A DNA stretch of 64,000 nt from Burkholderiales bacterium Ga0077544 (lineage in GTDB: Bacteria > Pseudomonadota > Gammaproteobacteria > Burkholderiales > Burkholderiaceae_D): positions 62,001-126,000 of the forward strand of contig LNEU01000026.1 in assembly GCA_001464355.1 (NCBI GenBank), written 5' to 3'. Positions 11,537 to 20,863 of the stretch are shown here, piece by piece. The stretch's first letter is position 1. Every line of letters begins with the position of its first letter. Made by a program: the position numbers and the translations under genes. Under the pieces are notes generated by a model. That model saw only the letters and a list, made by a program, of their open reading frames with translations. It was not told the DNA's origin and ran no database searches.

Positions 11537-12808
11537 ATGTCCGCTGAAAAAACACGCCCGTCGCCCATCACAACCAAGACTGTCGTCATCAGCAATAGCG
11601 TGCTCGCCATCATGCTCGCGGCATTGTCCATGCTCGGACCTTTTTCCATCGATACCTATCTGCCGGCATTTCCGAATATCCAGGCATCGCTGGGTGCCAG
11701 CGCGATCGAAGTTCAGCAAACGCTGACCGCTTACATGTTTTCATTCGCCATGATGATTCTGTGGCACGGCGCATTGTCGGATGCATTTGGACGTCGCAAT
11801 ATCATCCTGGTTGCCTTGGCTATCTTTGCCGTCGCCACACTGGGTTGTGCATCGGCGCACAGCATCGAATATCTGTGGGCCTTCCGCATATTGCAGGGTT
11901 TGGCGGCAGGCGCCGGGGTAGTCATTGGCCGCGCGATTATTCGTGATCTGTATGCGGGTTCTGAGGCAGAAAAATTATTGTCGCTGGTAACGATGATTTT
12001 TTCAATTGCGCCGGCCATTGCTCCGATACTCGGCGGCTGGGTCGTCAAGCATATGGATTGGCGCGCCATCTTCCTCGGCTTGTTTGCCTACGCAGTGCTG
12101 CTGCTAATCTATTGCTACAAACGCTTGCCGGAATCCTTGCCGCCTGAGAAGCGACAACCCTTCAATCCGGAATTTTTATATCAAAGTTATAAACGTGTCT
12201 TTCGCTCGCCCCTGTTTCATTTGAAGTCAGGTGCGATTGCGTTTAATTTTGCCGGCATGTTTTTGTATGTCGCCGCTGCACCGGTTTTTCTGGTTGAGCA
12301 TCTGGGCTTGGGGCCGGATCAATTCGGCTGGCAGTTTGTCCCGACTGTGGGAGGAATTTTCTGCGGCGCACTCACTGCCAATCGATTGGCCGGCAATATT
12401 TCTGTCGGGCGCCAGGTATTGATCGGATTTGCCTTGCTGATCGGCGCCGGATCATGCAATCTGATTTATCACGCCCTGTTTCCGCCCATGCTGCCGTGGT
12501 CAGTTGCACCGCTGTTTTTCTATACTTTTGGCATGTCTATGGTGGCACCCGGCGCGACGCTATTGGTACTTGATCTATTTCCGAATATTCGCGGCATCGT
12601 CGCTTCCTGCCAATCATTTACGCTGACTATGCTAGGCGCCTTGGTAGCGGGTGTGATTGCCCCATTCTTGTCACACTCGCCGGTTGCCTTGGCACTGGGA
12701 CAACTGGTCTTTACCTTGATTGCATTAAGTCTATGGCTGGGTGGTCGCCGTTACCGGCGTCGGCTGGATATGCGCGGGGCGCCAAATACATGGAAAGAAA
12801 TTGAATAA
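11537..12808 (+). CDS. Bcr/CflA-family MFS drug efflux transporter
   Basis: Inner-membrane proton-driven exporter of the DHA1 group, 423 residues with about twelve hydrophobic segments. The start of the membrane domain, MLGPFSIDTYLPAFPNI, is the hallmark of the Bcr/CflA branch. The MFS loop motif appears as GALSDAFGRRNIIL, and GLAAGAGVVIGRAIIRDLY fits motif C/antiporter signatures. AAGGAAAG precedes the ATG. It stands alone between a long inverted repeat and a diguanylate cyclase gene. The substrate (for example bicyclomycin, chloramphenicol or sulfonamide-type drugs in relatives) cannot be told from sequence. Confidence 0.93.
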   Translation: MSAEKTRPSPITTKTVVISNSVLAIMLAALSMLGPFSIDTYLPAFPNIQASLGASAIEVQQTLTAYMFSFAMMILWHGALSDAFGRRNIILVALAIFAVATLGCASAHSIEYLWAFRILQGLAAGAGVVIGRAIIRDLYAGSEAEKLLSLVTMIFSIAPAIAPILGGWVVKHMDWRAIFLGLFAYAVLLLIYCYKRLPESLPPEKRQPFNPEFLYQSYKRVFRSPLFHLKSGAIAFNFAGMFLYVAAAPVFLVEHLGLGPDQFGWQFVPTVGGIFCGALTANRLAGNISVGRQVLIGFALLIGAGSCNLIYHALFPPMLPWSVAPLFFYTFGMSMVAPGATLLVLDLFPNIRGIVASCQSFTLTMLGALVAGVIAPFLSHSPVALALGQLVFTLIALSLWLGGRRYRRRLDMRGAPNTWKEIE

Positions 12809-12945
12809 AAGTTAAGGAACGGAAAAATACTCTTGCATATCTGCCGCCCAGATTGAGTTTCGACTGTCGTATTAAAAATCCAGTTTATTCCTGTCAAAAA
12901 TCAGTACATACTAAAAATAAAATTACAAAAAACAAGGAGGCCGAA

Positions 12946-13890
12946 ATGGTTCATGATTTTGCTTCAGCAACCAATGCAATCATCCATTTTTTACGCAACA
13001 GATTTGCTCTTGATTTATGGATGATCACGCGCACGGAAGGCAACGACTGGATCGTGCTGGCGGTGGAAGAATCGTACTACGATGTCAAAGCCGGTACGGT
13101 TTTCAACTGGTCCGATTCATTCTGTTCACGCATGGTTGAAGGTATGGGACCACGCATCGCACCGCGCTCCGATCTGATTGATATTTATCGAACTGCTCCG
13201 ATAGCGTCCGCTGTCAAAATCGGGGCTTATGTCGGCGTGCCGATCACCAGAGAAGATGGCTCTCTATTCGGCACACTGTGCGCGATCGACCCACACCCAC
13301 AATCAGAAGATATCCGGGAAGAACAGGAACTGATCGAAATGATGGCGGATATGTTGAGCAGCATTCTGCATAAGGAACTGGCGGTTGCCGACGCGACGCG
13401 ACGTGCCGAACGTGCCGAAGCAGAAGCGGCTCGCGATGTCCTGACGTCGCTATACAACCGGCGCGGCTGGGACGAGCTGCTCAAGCGCGAAGAAGATCGC
13501 TGTCGGCGCTATGGCAATCCGACATGCGTGATTTCGATAGATCTGGACGGGCTCAAGATAGTCAATGACAGTCAGGGACATGCGGCCGGGGATCAGCTCA
13601 TCGTCAGGACAGGCAAGACGATCAATGATGTCATTCGCCTGAATGATATCGCAGCACGGATAGGTGGCGACGAATTCTCCATCCTGTGTGTGGAATGCAG
13701 CCACGACGATGCAGAAGTGCTGGTAGATCGCCTGCGTCGCAGTTTTGAGAATGCCGGGGTTTCGGCCTCGATCGGCTTTGCCAATCGTCACCCGGAAAAA
13801 GGATTACTGGCAGCATGCGAAGAAGCCGATGCGAGAATGTATGCAGAAAAGCGCCTCAAACAACGTGCACTCACTTCAGACAGTCACTAG
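12946..13890 (+). CDS. GAF-GGDEF diguanylate cyclase
   Basis: Soluble c-di-GMP synthase of 314 residues. Residues about 10-150 form a GAF-like sensor (WIVLAVEESYYDVKAG, GAYVGVPITREDGSLFGTLC), followed by a short coiled linker and a GGDEF domain beginning VLTSLYNRRGWDELL. The active site is an intact GGDEF in ARIGGDEFSIL, and an inhibitory RxxD site (RLND) stands five residues before it. ATG 12946 has the excellent ribosome site AAGGAGG; an in-frame TTG at 12853 is not needed. It converges with the next diguanylate cyclase gene, with stops only two bases apart. The GAF ligand is unknown. Confidence 0.93.
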   Translation: MVHDFASATNAIIHFLRNRFALDLWMITRTEGNDWIVLAVEESYYDVKAGTVFNWSDSFCSRMVEGMGPRIAPRSDLIDIYRTAPIASAVKIGAYVGVPITREDGSLFGTLCAIDPHPQSEDIREEQELIEMMADMLSSILHKELAVADATRRAERAEAEAARDVLTSLYNRRGWDELLKREEDRCRRYGNPTCVISIDLDGLKIVNDSQGHAAGDQLIVRTGKTINDVIRLNDIAARIGGDEFSILCVECSHDDAEVLVDRLRRSFENAGVSASIGFANRHPEKGLLAACEEADARMYAEKRLKQRALTSDSH

Positions 13891-13892
13891 CA

Positions 13893-16022
13893 TCAGACGA
13901 TGACCGCACGGTTTTTCCCCATTTTTTTAGCAGCGTACATTGCACCGTCAGCCAGCGTAATCAATTGCTCTGGATTTGCGATATCTTCCGGCCAATACAT
14001 GGTAATACCGATACTTCCCGATAAGGTGAGCGTTGCTGCCGTCAAAACAAAAGGTTGTTGCAGAGACTGAAGTATTTTCTCAGCCACCTCGAGTGCATCT
14101 GCATGGCCATTCAGCATTTCCAGTACCACGACAAACTCGTCTCCCGCCAGCCTCGCCACCGTATCGGTCGTACGTACTACACTAACAATACGTTGCGCCA
14201 GCGTTCGCAACAATTCATCACCTGCTTCGTGTCCATAACCGTCGTTGACACCTTTAAAACCATCAAGATCAAGGAAGAACACAGCCATCGGTTTTCCTAT
14301 CCGCTTGGTGCGCGCCATTGACTCAGGCAACTTCAGCAGCAAGGCACGCCGGTTCGGCAAATCGGTCAATGCGTCTCTCAATGCCATCGCCTTCAACGAT
14401 GCCTGTTGTATTTGTCTTTCCGTAATATCGTGCAGGAAAGCGATAAAACGATAGCCCTGCTGCAGCGGCACAGTAGCCAATGCTATCTCCACCGGAAACT
14501 CAACGCCGTCGCGCCGCACGGCAGTCGACTCCAGGCGACGATTGAGGAAATTGCTTTCGCCGGTAAGCAGGAATTGCTGCACATCCTGCTGAAAACCGTC
14601 TAAAAGAGCCAAGGGAATCATCAGGTCCACGGCCTTCTGCCCGAGTGCCTCATGACGCGCCCAGCCCAGCAAGCGCTCCGCCTGATCGTTCCAGTCGACG
14701 ATAATGCCATCCTGATCCATTGCGATAAAAGCATCATTCGCATTTTGCAAAGTCGCGCGCAATTCAGCTTCACTATCCTGCAAGCGCTGTTGAATAAGGA
14801 TTTGCTGTGCAAGCGACTCTTCCAGCGCCGTGGCTTTTTGTTCGATCTCGCTGGTACGCTCTTGCACCAGGTGCTCGAGGTTTTCATTCAAGGATCGCAA
14901 GTGAGTGACATGCTGTCTTTCACGCTCCACCATGTTCGCCAGCGTCATCGAAAGCAAATGCACCTCGTGGTAGCCATGCAGGATGGGAATGGTGTCTATC
15001 ATGCCGTCATCGCGCTGACGCATGATGGCAGCGCTCAAATCATCCAATGGTTTGGCCAGGCGACGCGTCAAACCTACCGCAACGATAGCCAGCAATAAAC
15101 CGATACCACCGCCAACCATCAAAATCTGGTGCTGCAAATCGTGAAAGGTTGCCAGCGCGACCTCTTCCGGCTGGCGTATCAGTACCGACCATTTAAGCGA
15201 AGATTCATTGGAGTTCATGCCGGTCTGTGAATAGCCGGTCAGATAACGTCTTCCATCCGGCCATTTTTCAGAAATCGCACCGGCTTTGCCGGATCGCGCC
15301 AAATTAAGACTGGACGTATCGATCTTGGTTTCCTGCAGATGATCGGGGCCCAAAATAATCATACCGTCATCGCGTACTACCAGCACTTCGACCAGGTATT
15401 GTCTGTCAGCGGGAATCAGCAAGGCATCCGCGACACCATGCGCCCATTGCCAGCTCAGATGCACACCCAGCACACCGCGATATTTGCCATTACTGCGCGT
15501 AACCGGCAAGGACACATCGACAAAACGCCAGTTTCCTTCGATCTCGGGTAATTTCTTTTCCAGTAAAAGTGCGGGATGATAATCGCCGGTAAACAGCTGC
15601 TGCTTTCCGTTTTGGAACCAGGGCCGCGCGCTCACATCAACACCTTGCAGCATGCCGCCGGTAGAAGCAAAAACGACACCGGATGGATCAGTCAGCCCTA
15701 TCCACGCATAGTCGGTAAATTTATTTTGCAGATTGTCGAAGATCTGGCGAATTTCGTCCGGATTGCTCGCGTCACGCACCGTGTTCATATCGGCCACCAC
15801 GCGCGTCTGATCAATGACGCGTCCAATACCGCTATCGAGGGAATCACGCATTTGCCATGACAGTTGCTGCAGACGTTCATACGCTTGCTGCTTGGCGTAA
15901 CCCGTTGCAAAATGATCAACTAGAATCAGTAGCGCCAGCATCGTTACAAGAACGGTTGCACACACACCTATGGTTACCAGTGTGGCGAGTCGCAATCTGT
16001 CTACTTGCTTTAATCGCATCAA
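13893..16022 (-). CDS. Membrane dCache-HAMP-PAS-GGDEF diguanylate cyclase
   Basis: A 709-residue inner-membrane sensor. A first membrane helix at about residues 13-35 is followed by a periplasmic dCache-like region (FTDYAWIGLTDPSGVVFAS, YRGVLGVHLSW). A second helix lies near residue 305, then a HAMP linker (RRLAKPLDDLSAAI), a coiled coil, a PAS domain (ANDAFIAMDQDGIIVDWN) and a GGDEF domain starting RDALTDLPNRR. The active-site motif is AGDEF, with Ala in place of the first Gly, a variant found in some active enzymes; the RxxD inhibitory site is RTTD. No EAL domain is present. It is transcribed towards the GAF-GGDEF gene. Confidence 0.92.
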   Translation of the reverse strand: MMRLKQVDRLRLATLVTIGVCATVLVTMLALLILVDHFATGYAKQQAYERLQQLSWQMRDSLDSGIGRVIDQTRVVADMNTVRDASNPDEIRQIFDNLQNKFTDYAWIGLTDPSGVVFASTGGMLQGVDVSARPWFQNGKQQLFTGDYHPALLLEKKLPEIEGNWRFVDVSLPVTRSNGKYRGVLGVHLSWQWAHGVADALLIPADRQYLVEVLVVRDDGMIILGPDHLQETKIDTSSLNLARSGKAGAISEKWPDGRRYLTGYSQTGMNSNESSLKWSVLIRQPEEVALATFHDLQHQILMVGGGIGLLLAIVAVGLTRRLAKPLDDLSAAIMRQRDDGMIDTIPILHGYHEVHLLSMTLANMVERERQHVTHLRSLNENLEHLVQERTSEIEQKATALEESLAQQILIQQRLQDSEAELRATLQNANDAFIAMDQDGIIVDWNDQAERLLGWARHEALGQKAVDLMIPLALLDGFQQDVQQFLLTGESNFLNRRLESTAVRRDGVEFPVEIALATVPLQQGYRFIAFLHDITERQIQQASLKAMALRDALTDLPNRRALLLKLPESMARTKRIGKPMAVFFLDLDGFKGVNDGYGHEAGDELLRTLAQRIVSVVRTTDTVARLAGDEFVVVLEMLNGHADALEVAEKILQSLQQPFVLTAATLTLSGSIGITMYWPEDIANPEQLITLADGAMYAAKKMGKNRAVIV

Positions 16023-16781
16023 CTTGCCCCGTCCTGCTTTAGCGGCGTGCCGCCTGTGAAGTACAACGCGATTGAGTTAAGGATTGAATCTATGGCTTTA
16101 CGGCATCCGAGGGGCTCATATTCCCTTAAACCGTAGCTCTGTGCAACCTGCAGTCGACAGCAAAATTCCGGATCTACACGGTCTGTTCAGCTTTGCATAC
16201 GCGCCATCTTGCGCATCACGCTTATGCAGCTGATTCCATAAACGAACTTGGTCGAACGCCGACCGTTCTGGAGCAAAGTCAACCACGGCAGCCTCGGTAG
16301 CTGCCTCTATACGATTCCCGAAATGCGGCATCCTACCATTGACGTCAATCAGGGCATCGCCCCCCCTGCTTTCGATGCAATTTGATAGCAGTAAAACGTA
16401 TCGCGAAAAAATCACTAATCCTTACAAGCACGGTCAAATCAGTATCAAGCTACAACTCATCGTCATTCAAAGTTGCCATCCGTTCGCACAAACAAAGCAA
16501 AATTCTTAAAACAACAGTTGGCATAGCTACGTTTCCATTGCATGGATTCAAAGCTAAAAGCGGATGATCGGAATCCAGTTCCAGTAGCAAGAAAACATCA
16601 AACTCTTAATCTCGAACACTGATTACGTTGACTATATTTCTGGCAAATATAATAATGAGAATGAATATCATTATAATTTCCGCATTAGCCAGCCAAAGCA
16701 AGTAGCCAGCCAAAAAATGTCTCTATAGAACTGCATCAGCTCCCAATGGTGCCGCAGTCGGCAACTCATTGAGAGAATATC
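16023..16781. other. 759-bp region without a convincing gene
   Basis: No frame here resembles a known protein. The longest, a 99-codon minus-strand frame at 16116-16415, has no clear ribosome site and no recognisable motif and may be a remnant. The right half (from about 16400) looks AT-rich, unlike the flanks, and holds the Fur-box-like site at 16651-16679 that serves the TonB receptor gene. No terminal inverted repeats or transposase fragments were recognised. Confidence 0.5.
16651..16679 (+). promoter_or_regulatory. Fur-box-like operator
   Basis: The core TGAGAATGAATATCA (16656-16670) fits the Fur 7-1-7 pattern (TGATAAT-N-ATTATCA) with two changes and is extended by ATAA and TTAT flanks that are also symmetric. 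It lies about 105 bases upstream of the TonB receptor start, so Fur with iron probably represses the operon. Confidence 0.72.
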
Positions 16782-18938
16782 TTGGCTAACTATCGTCTTA
16801 AACAACTTAGTGCATTAATAGGCTGCGCATCACTGCTACCCGCAGCCTATTCGCAAGTGGCGCCAGTTAATCTGCCCACAGTTGAGGTGTCAGCTGCAGC
16901 GGACATTCAGCAACGTCATAATTCCAGTCTTCAGCAAATCGTTATCCCTGAAGAGGAAGTCGAACGTTACGGTGATGCGACAGTCGGCGATGTACTACGC
17001 CGTCTGCCTGGCATGACCTTCACGGGACCAGCGGGTGTAGCGAAAGATATACGCATGCGTGGTATGGATAAAGGTTACACACAGTTTCTTATCAATGGCG
17101 AGCCAGTTCTGGGCGTGAGTAAAGACAGGCAAATGCAAGTGGATCGACTGCCCGCTGACATGATCGAACGCATTGAAATTATCCGCAGTCCTAACGCGAT
17201 GTCAGAAGCTGGTGGTGTTGGCGGCGTCATCAATATTGTGTTGAAAAATCGAGCAGATAATTTAACGCGCCTGCGTACCGCAGTTGGGCGAAACGGCGAT
17301 CTCGACGTTGGTGATGCAGTAATCCAGTGGAGTAGGAGTTTTGACGATTTTGATGTGTTACTGGCCGCTTCGCATACTGTTGGTGCCGAAGATGTTACCG
17401 AAAAGAAGAATACCTATAACGTTGTCACTGGTGCGATAACCGCAGCTGAAAACAAACCTAAACCCACAGAGAAATCTGAAACCCTCTTTGCACCGCGCCT
17501 GACATGGCGCCTGGGCGAGGATCGCCTCACCATTGAATCCTTTATATCCGATGGCACGGAAGACAAAATCGAAAACGCGACAACGAGGACAGGGGCCGGC
17601 GCCCTAAGCAAAAGTGCAAGCACCAACGAGGACAAAACGGATCGCCTGCAACGTTTCGCTACCCGATACGATGGAAAGCTGGATCAAGGAACGTGGTTCG
17701 CTAAAGCAGGGATTCAACAAGGCGTGATCGAAAAGGACAAGCGTGCAACTGAACGCAATGCGGCAGGTACACTGACGAAAAGTGAAACAGAAAAGGAAAA
17801 GGTTCAGGAGGACGGTCTCTATGCGGGTATGGGCGGCATGATCACGCTGAACAAGATGCATAGTGTTAGCAGCGGTATTGAATGGCGTAACGACGAGTTT
17901 GACAATAACAAACAAAAACGCAACGTGCTGACAGGAGTCATTACTGCCGACCCCAAAGAACGTTTCAATGTGAAAGAAAATAAGGTCATCGTTTATGCAC
18001 AAGATGAAATTCGACTGAGTGAAAACCAGTGGATTACGCCCGGTGTGCGATATGAAAGCACGGACCGGACAGCGACTGATTCAAATTCGGTAAGTCAGCG
18101 CTCCAAGCATGCCGCCTCCAACCCCTCACTACACTATCGCTGGGCGGTTTCGCCTGATGTAAATCTGCGTGCCAGTGTCGCGAACACCTACAAACTACCG
18201 AAGTTCGACCAATTCAATCCGCTTGTAACAACCAAGGCTGGAACGCTCGCTGATCCGGATACGGCGGGCAATTCAAGCTTGAAGCCCGAAACGGCAACTG
18301 GCATAGACTTTGGCATCGAAAAGTTCTTCGCTTCTGGACAAGGCGTGCTGGGCATCAATTTCTATAATCGTGCTGTAAGTGACTACATTGAGCAAAGCAC
18401 CAAACTTGAAGGATCTCGCTTTGTAAAACGACCTTACAATGCCGGCGACGCACGATTCAAGGGGATCGAAATTGATTGGCGCCTCCCTGTGATGCGCACC
18501 GGCGGACATTCGATCTCCCTAGTAGGCAACCATTCGGAGATGCGGGGGAAGCTTGACTATGCAGCTATTGCAGGCAGCGGCGACGTCAAGGACCTGCCAC
18601 CTCGAGTAACCAATCTGGGTTTCGACTGGCGTTATAGTCCGAGTCAATTGACCGGTGGCATGAGCTTAAACTTGCAGCCAACTTACACAACGCGCGGGCA
18701 AAACGATGACGGAGTAACCGAGATGAAGACGCGTAATGCTTCCAAACTCTTAGATCTGTATGTTGGAAAATCTTTTGGCCCGCTTGCGGAAATCCGTTTG
18801 ATTGCCAAAAATATTCTATCTGTGGATAAGGAAGAGGAAACCAGGCAATACACTGCGGCAGGGGTTCTATCCAAGCGGGAAAGCAAAATTGAAACCTCCG
18901 AACCGACAATCTTGGTCACCTTTGAAAGCCGTTTTTAA
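16782..18938 (+). CDS. TonB-dependent outer-membrane receptor (iron-siderophore or haem type)
   Basis: A 718-residue outer-membrane beta-barrel with a signal peptide cleaved near the AYSQ at residues 22-25. After PTVEVSA comes a plug domain (VGDVLRRLPGMTFTGPAG, IRMRGMDKGYTQFLINGEP, IERIEIIRSPNAMSEAGG, GGVINIVLK). The C-terminus ends in Phe, as needed for Bam assembly. Translation seems to start at TTG 16782, preceded by GAGAG. A Fur-like site lies upstream and two iron-reduction-type genes follow, so ferric-siderophore import is likely; the ligand is unknown. Base use looks more AT-rich than the backbone genes, which may mean horizontal transfer. Confidence 0.92.
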   Translation: MANYRLKQLSALIGCASLLPAAYSQVAPVNLPTVEVSAAADIQQRHNSSLQQIVIPEEEVERYGDATVGDVLRRLPGMTFTGPAGVAKDIRMRGMDKGYTQFLINGEPVLGVSKDRQMQVDRLPADMIERIEIIRSPNAMSEAGGVGGVINIVLKNRADNLTRLRTAVGRNGDLDVGDAVIQWSRSFDDFDVLLAASHTVGAEDVTEKKNTYNVVTGAITAAENKPKPTEKSETLFAPRLTWRLGEDRLTIESFISDGTEDKIENATTRTGAGALSKSASTNEDKTDRLQRFATRYDGKLDQGTWFAKAGIQQGVIEKDKRATERNAAGTLTKSETEKEKVQEDGLYAGMGGMITLNKMHSVSSGIEWRNDEFDNNKQKRNVLTGVITADPKERFNVKENKVIVYAQDEIRLSENQWITPGVRYESTDRTATDSNSVSQRSKHAASNPSLHYRWAVSPDVNLRASVANTYKLPKFDQFNPLVTTKAGTLADPDTAGNSSLKPETATGIDFGIEKFFASGQGVLGINFYNRAVSDYIEQSTKLEGSRFVKRPYNAGDARFKGIEIDWRLPVMRTGGHSISLVGNHSEMRGKLDYAAIAGSGDVKDLPPRVTNLGFDWRYSPSQLTGGMSLNLQPTYTTRGQNDDGVTEMKTRNASKLLDLYVGKSFGPLAEIRLIAKNILSVDKEEETRQYTAAGVLSKRESKIETSEPTILVTFESRF

Positions 18939-18967
18939 ATTAGAAATTCAATGATGTACCCGGGAGA

Positions 18968-19651
18968 ATGAAGATGAAACACACGTTCCGTAATTGGCAC
19001 ACATGGATTAGCTTGGCTTTAGGTTTACCGCTTTTACTCGTTGGCCTGACAGCCATTTTCATTGCTCATGAAAAATCGCTGGGCACCAAAGAGATTGTTC
19101 TGCCATTTGGTGGAAAAGGCGAGGAAATGGTCGACATCAGGGCATCGACGGCCATCAATGGCAAACAATGGCTAGCCACTCGCTACGGCGTATTTTTGGT
19201 CAACAATGGTTTGGCACAAGCGTTGACTGGTGGGCCAAAGGATGAAATTCGCAGCATTCAATCAACCACTGATGGTAACGCCCTGATTGCAGGAAAAAAA
19301 GGCTTATGGCAATACACAAACGGCGAAAGTCAACAGGTCTTTAAAGGGGATTGCTGGCATGTGACGCGTGATGGGAATGGATTCACCGCGAGTTGCAAAT
19401 ATGCAGGCTTGTTGAGCAGCGTCAATGGCCAACAATGGTCTGAGACACCGATTACTTTTCCAGAGGGGCTTAGTAGCATGAAGGAAATGACACTAGCCAA
19501 TCTGATGATGGATATTCATACAGGAAAACTCTTCTTCGGTAAGGATGGTGAGTGGATCTGGATTGATGTTTTGGGTGCCGTAATTATTCTATTGTCGCTG
19601 ACAGGTTTTGTTATGTGGATGCGCAGCAGACGGACTCGCTCGGATATTTGA
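18968..19651 (+). CDS. PepSY-TM-like inner-membrane protein with propeller-like periplasmic part
   Basis: A 227-residue protein with a membrane helix at about residues 14-32 and a second at about 197-217, ending with basic RRTR. The first part (FRNWHTWISLALGLPLLLVG) and the last helix (WIDVLGAVIILLSLTGFVMW) match the PepSY-TM family of iron-uptake accessory proteins, but only two helices are present. The periplasmic middle has repeats resembling sensor-propeller blades (WLATRYGVFLVNNG, ALIAGKKGLWQYTNGE, GFTASCKYAGLLSSVNGQ). GGGAGA precedes the ATG; a second ATG at 18974 is possible. The next gene begins seven bases after its stop, which suggests coupling with the reductase. Confidence 0.7.
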   Translation: MKMKHTFRNWHTWISLALGLPLLLVGLTAIFIAHEKSLGTKEIVLPFGGKGEEMVDIRASTAINGKQWLATRYGVFLVNNGLAQALTGGPKDEIRSIQSTTDGNALIAGKKGLWQYTNGESQQVFKGDCWHVTRDGNGFTASCKYAGLLSSVNGQQWSETPITFPEGLSSMKEMTLANLMMDIHTGKLFFGKDGEWIWIDVLGAVIILLSLTGFVMWMRSRRTRSDI

Positions 19652-19658
19652 TCAATAT

Positions 19659-20765
19659 ATGCCTCAGCACCCAGTACTGTATGCATTGTTATTGGGTGCA
19701 GTCGTTTGTCTCGTCATTGCCCTAAAGATATTGGTTCGTGGGGCGTTATACAAACCTCGAAAAAAACCTAAGCCCCTACGTTTGCAAGTCAGTGCCCGGA
19801 ATAATCATGGGGCGGCTGACTTATTTTCGTTTGTGGTGCGTCGACCCTGGTATGCGCGTTGGCGTCCGTTGCCACGGTTTTCAAGTGGGCAATCCGTATC
19901 ACTGGCTTTGCCAGGTCAAAAGCTGAAAAGAAGATACTCGCTTGCACGCTGGCATCATTCTCCACGCTTCTACGAACTTGGCATTCGTTTAGAAAACCAG
20001 GGGCGCTTTACTCCCGAGCTTTATAGCCATGCACAATCAGGCGCATGGCTGGATGTGGAGCCTCCAAGCGGACATTTTGTTTTGCCATCGAGTCCTAAGC
20101 CGGTAGCCGTTATGATTGCAGGCGGTATTGGCATCACGCCATTATTGGCAATGATTGATGAGTGGCGCAACAATCGGTCAGACATTGAGTGCGTTCATCT
20201 TTACTGGCAGGTCCGTCATACACATGAATGGATCTATGAAGATGAACTGAGTCGACTTGCAAAATCATGTCCGACGTTACATGTAAACTACCTTGCATCG
20301 CGTCCTACCAGTGGTATTGGTCAGCGCCTTTCTGTCAACGATCTGCTTCAGAATCTTGATCAGACTGGATACGATCGAACAAAGCTTGGATTTTATATCT
20401 GTGCTGGTAATAGTTTGCTTGATGCCGTTACTCAGGAATTGGAAAACAATGGAATTGCATCTGATGCGATCCATTTTGAACGCTTTGGGATTCACATCAA
20501 TTCAAACGCAACGGGCTCATTTGAATTGGAAATCGACAATCAGAAAATACAATTCGACGGCCACCAAAATTTGCTCGAAGCACTTGAAGATGGCGACATT
20601 GCGATTTCATCAGATTGTAGAACAGGTACATGTGGTGAATGTCGTGTTCACTGCATCTCCGGACAAGTTGAGCAACTCATCAATCCCGAGTTTCAATGTA
20701 ATGCAAACCAATTTCTCGCTTGTTGTGTGTTGCCCCTTAGCGATTTGAAAATATCCGTAATTTAG
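19659..20765 (+). CDS. Membrane-anchored flavin reductase with 2Fe-2S ferredoxin domain
   Basis: A 368-residue electron-transfer protein: one N-terminal membrane helix (YALLLGAVVCLVIALKIL), a ferredoxin-reductase FAD domain with the RxYS motif (RRYSLARW), an NAD(P)-binding section (MIAGGIGITPLLAMI), and a C-terminal plant-type 2Fe-2S domain with cysteines in DCRTGTCGECRVHC and a fourth in FLACC. The frame opens at 19608 but ATG 19659 avoids a long overlap with the upstream gene. It probably supplies electrons to reduce ferric iron or its chelate after TonB-dependent uptake, perhaps through the membrane partner encoded upstream. This function is inferred from the operon. Confidence 0.83.
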   Translation: MPQHPVLYALLLGAVVCLVIALKILVRGALYKPRKKPKPLRLQVSARNNHGAADLFSFVVRRPWYARWRPLPRFSSGQSVSLALPGQKLKRRYSLARWHHSPRFYELGIRLENQGRFTPELYSHAQSGAWLDVEPPSGHFVLPSSPKPVAVMIAGGIGITPLLAMIDEWRNNRSDIECVHLYWQVRHTHEWIYEDELSRLAKSCPTLHVNYLASRPTSGIGQRLSVNDLLQNLDQTGYDRTKLGFYICAGNSLLDAVTQELENNGIASDAIHFERFGIHINSNATGSFELEIDNQKIQFDGHQNLLEALEDGDIAISSDCRTGTCGECRVHCISGQVEQLINPEFQCNANQFLACCVLPLSDLKISVI

Positions 20766-20863
20766 CGTCAAAATTCTAGTGACTGGCTTATTCACATTCT
20801 AGCCACAGAGATCCACGGTTTGACGTGTGCCATTGTCAGGTCAAATTCAATTGCTTAGGTACC

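Noticed and set aside
16116-16415. 99-codon minus-strand frame as a gene
   Set aside because: No ribosome site, no recognisable motif and no partner; kept only as a possible remnant in the gap description.
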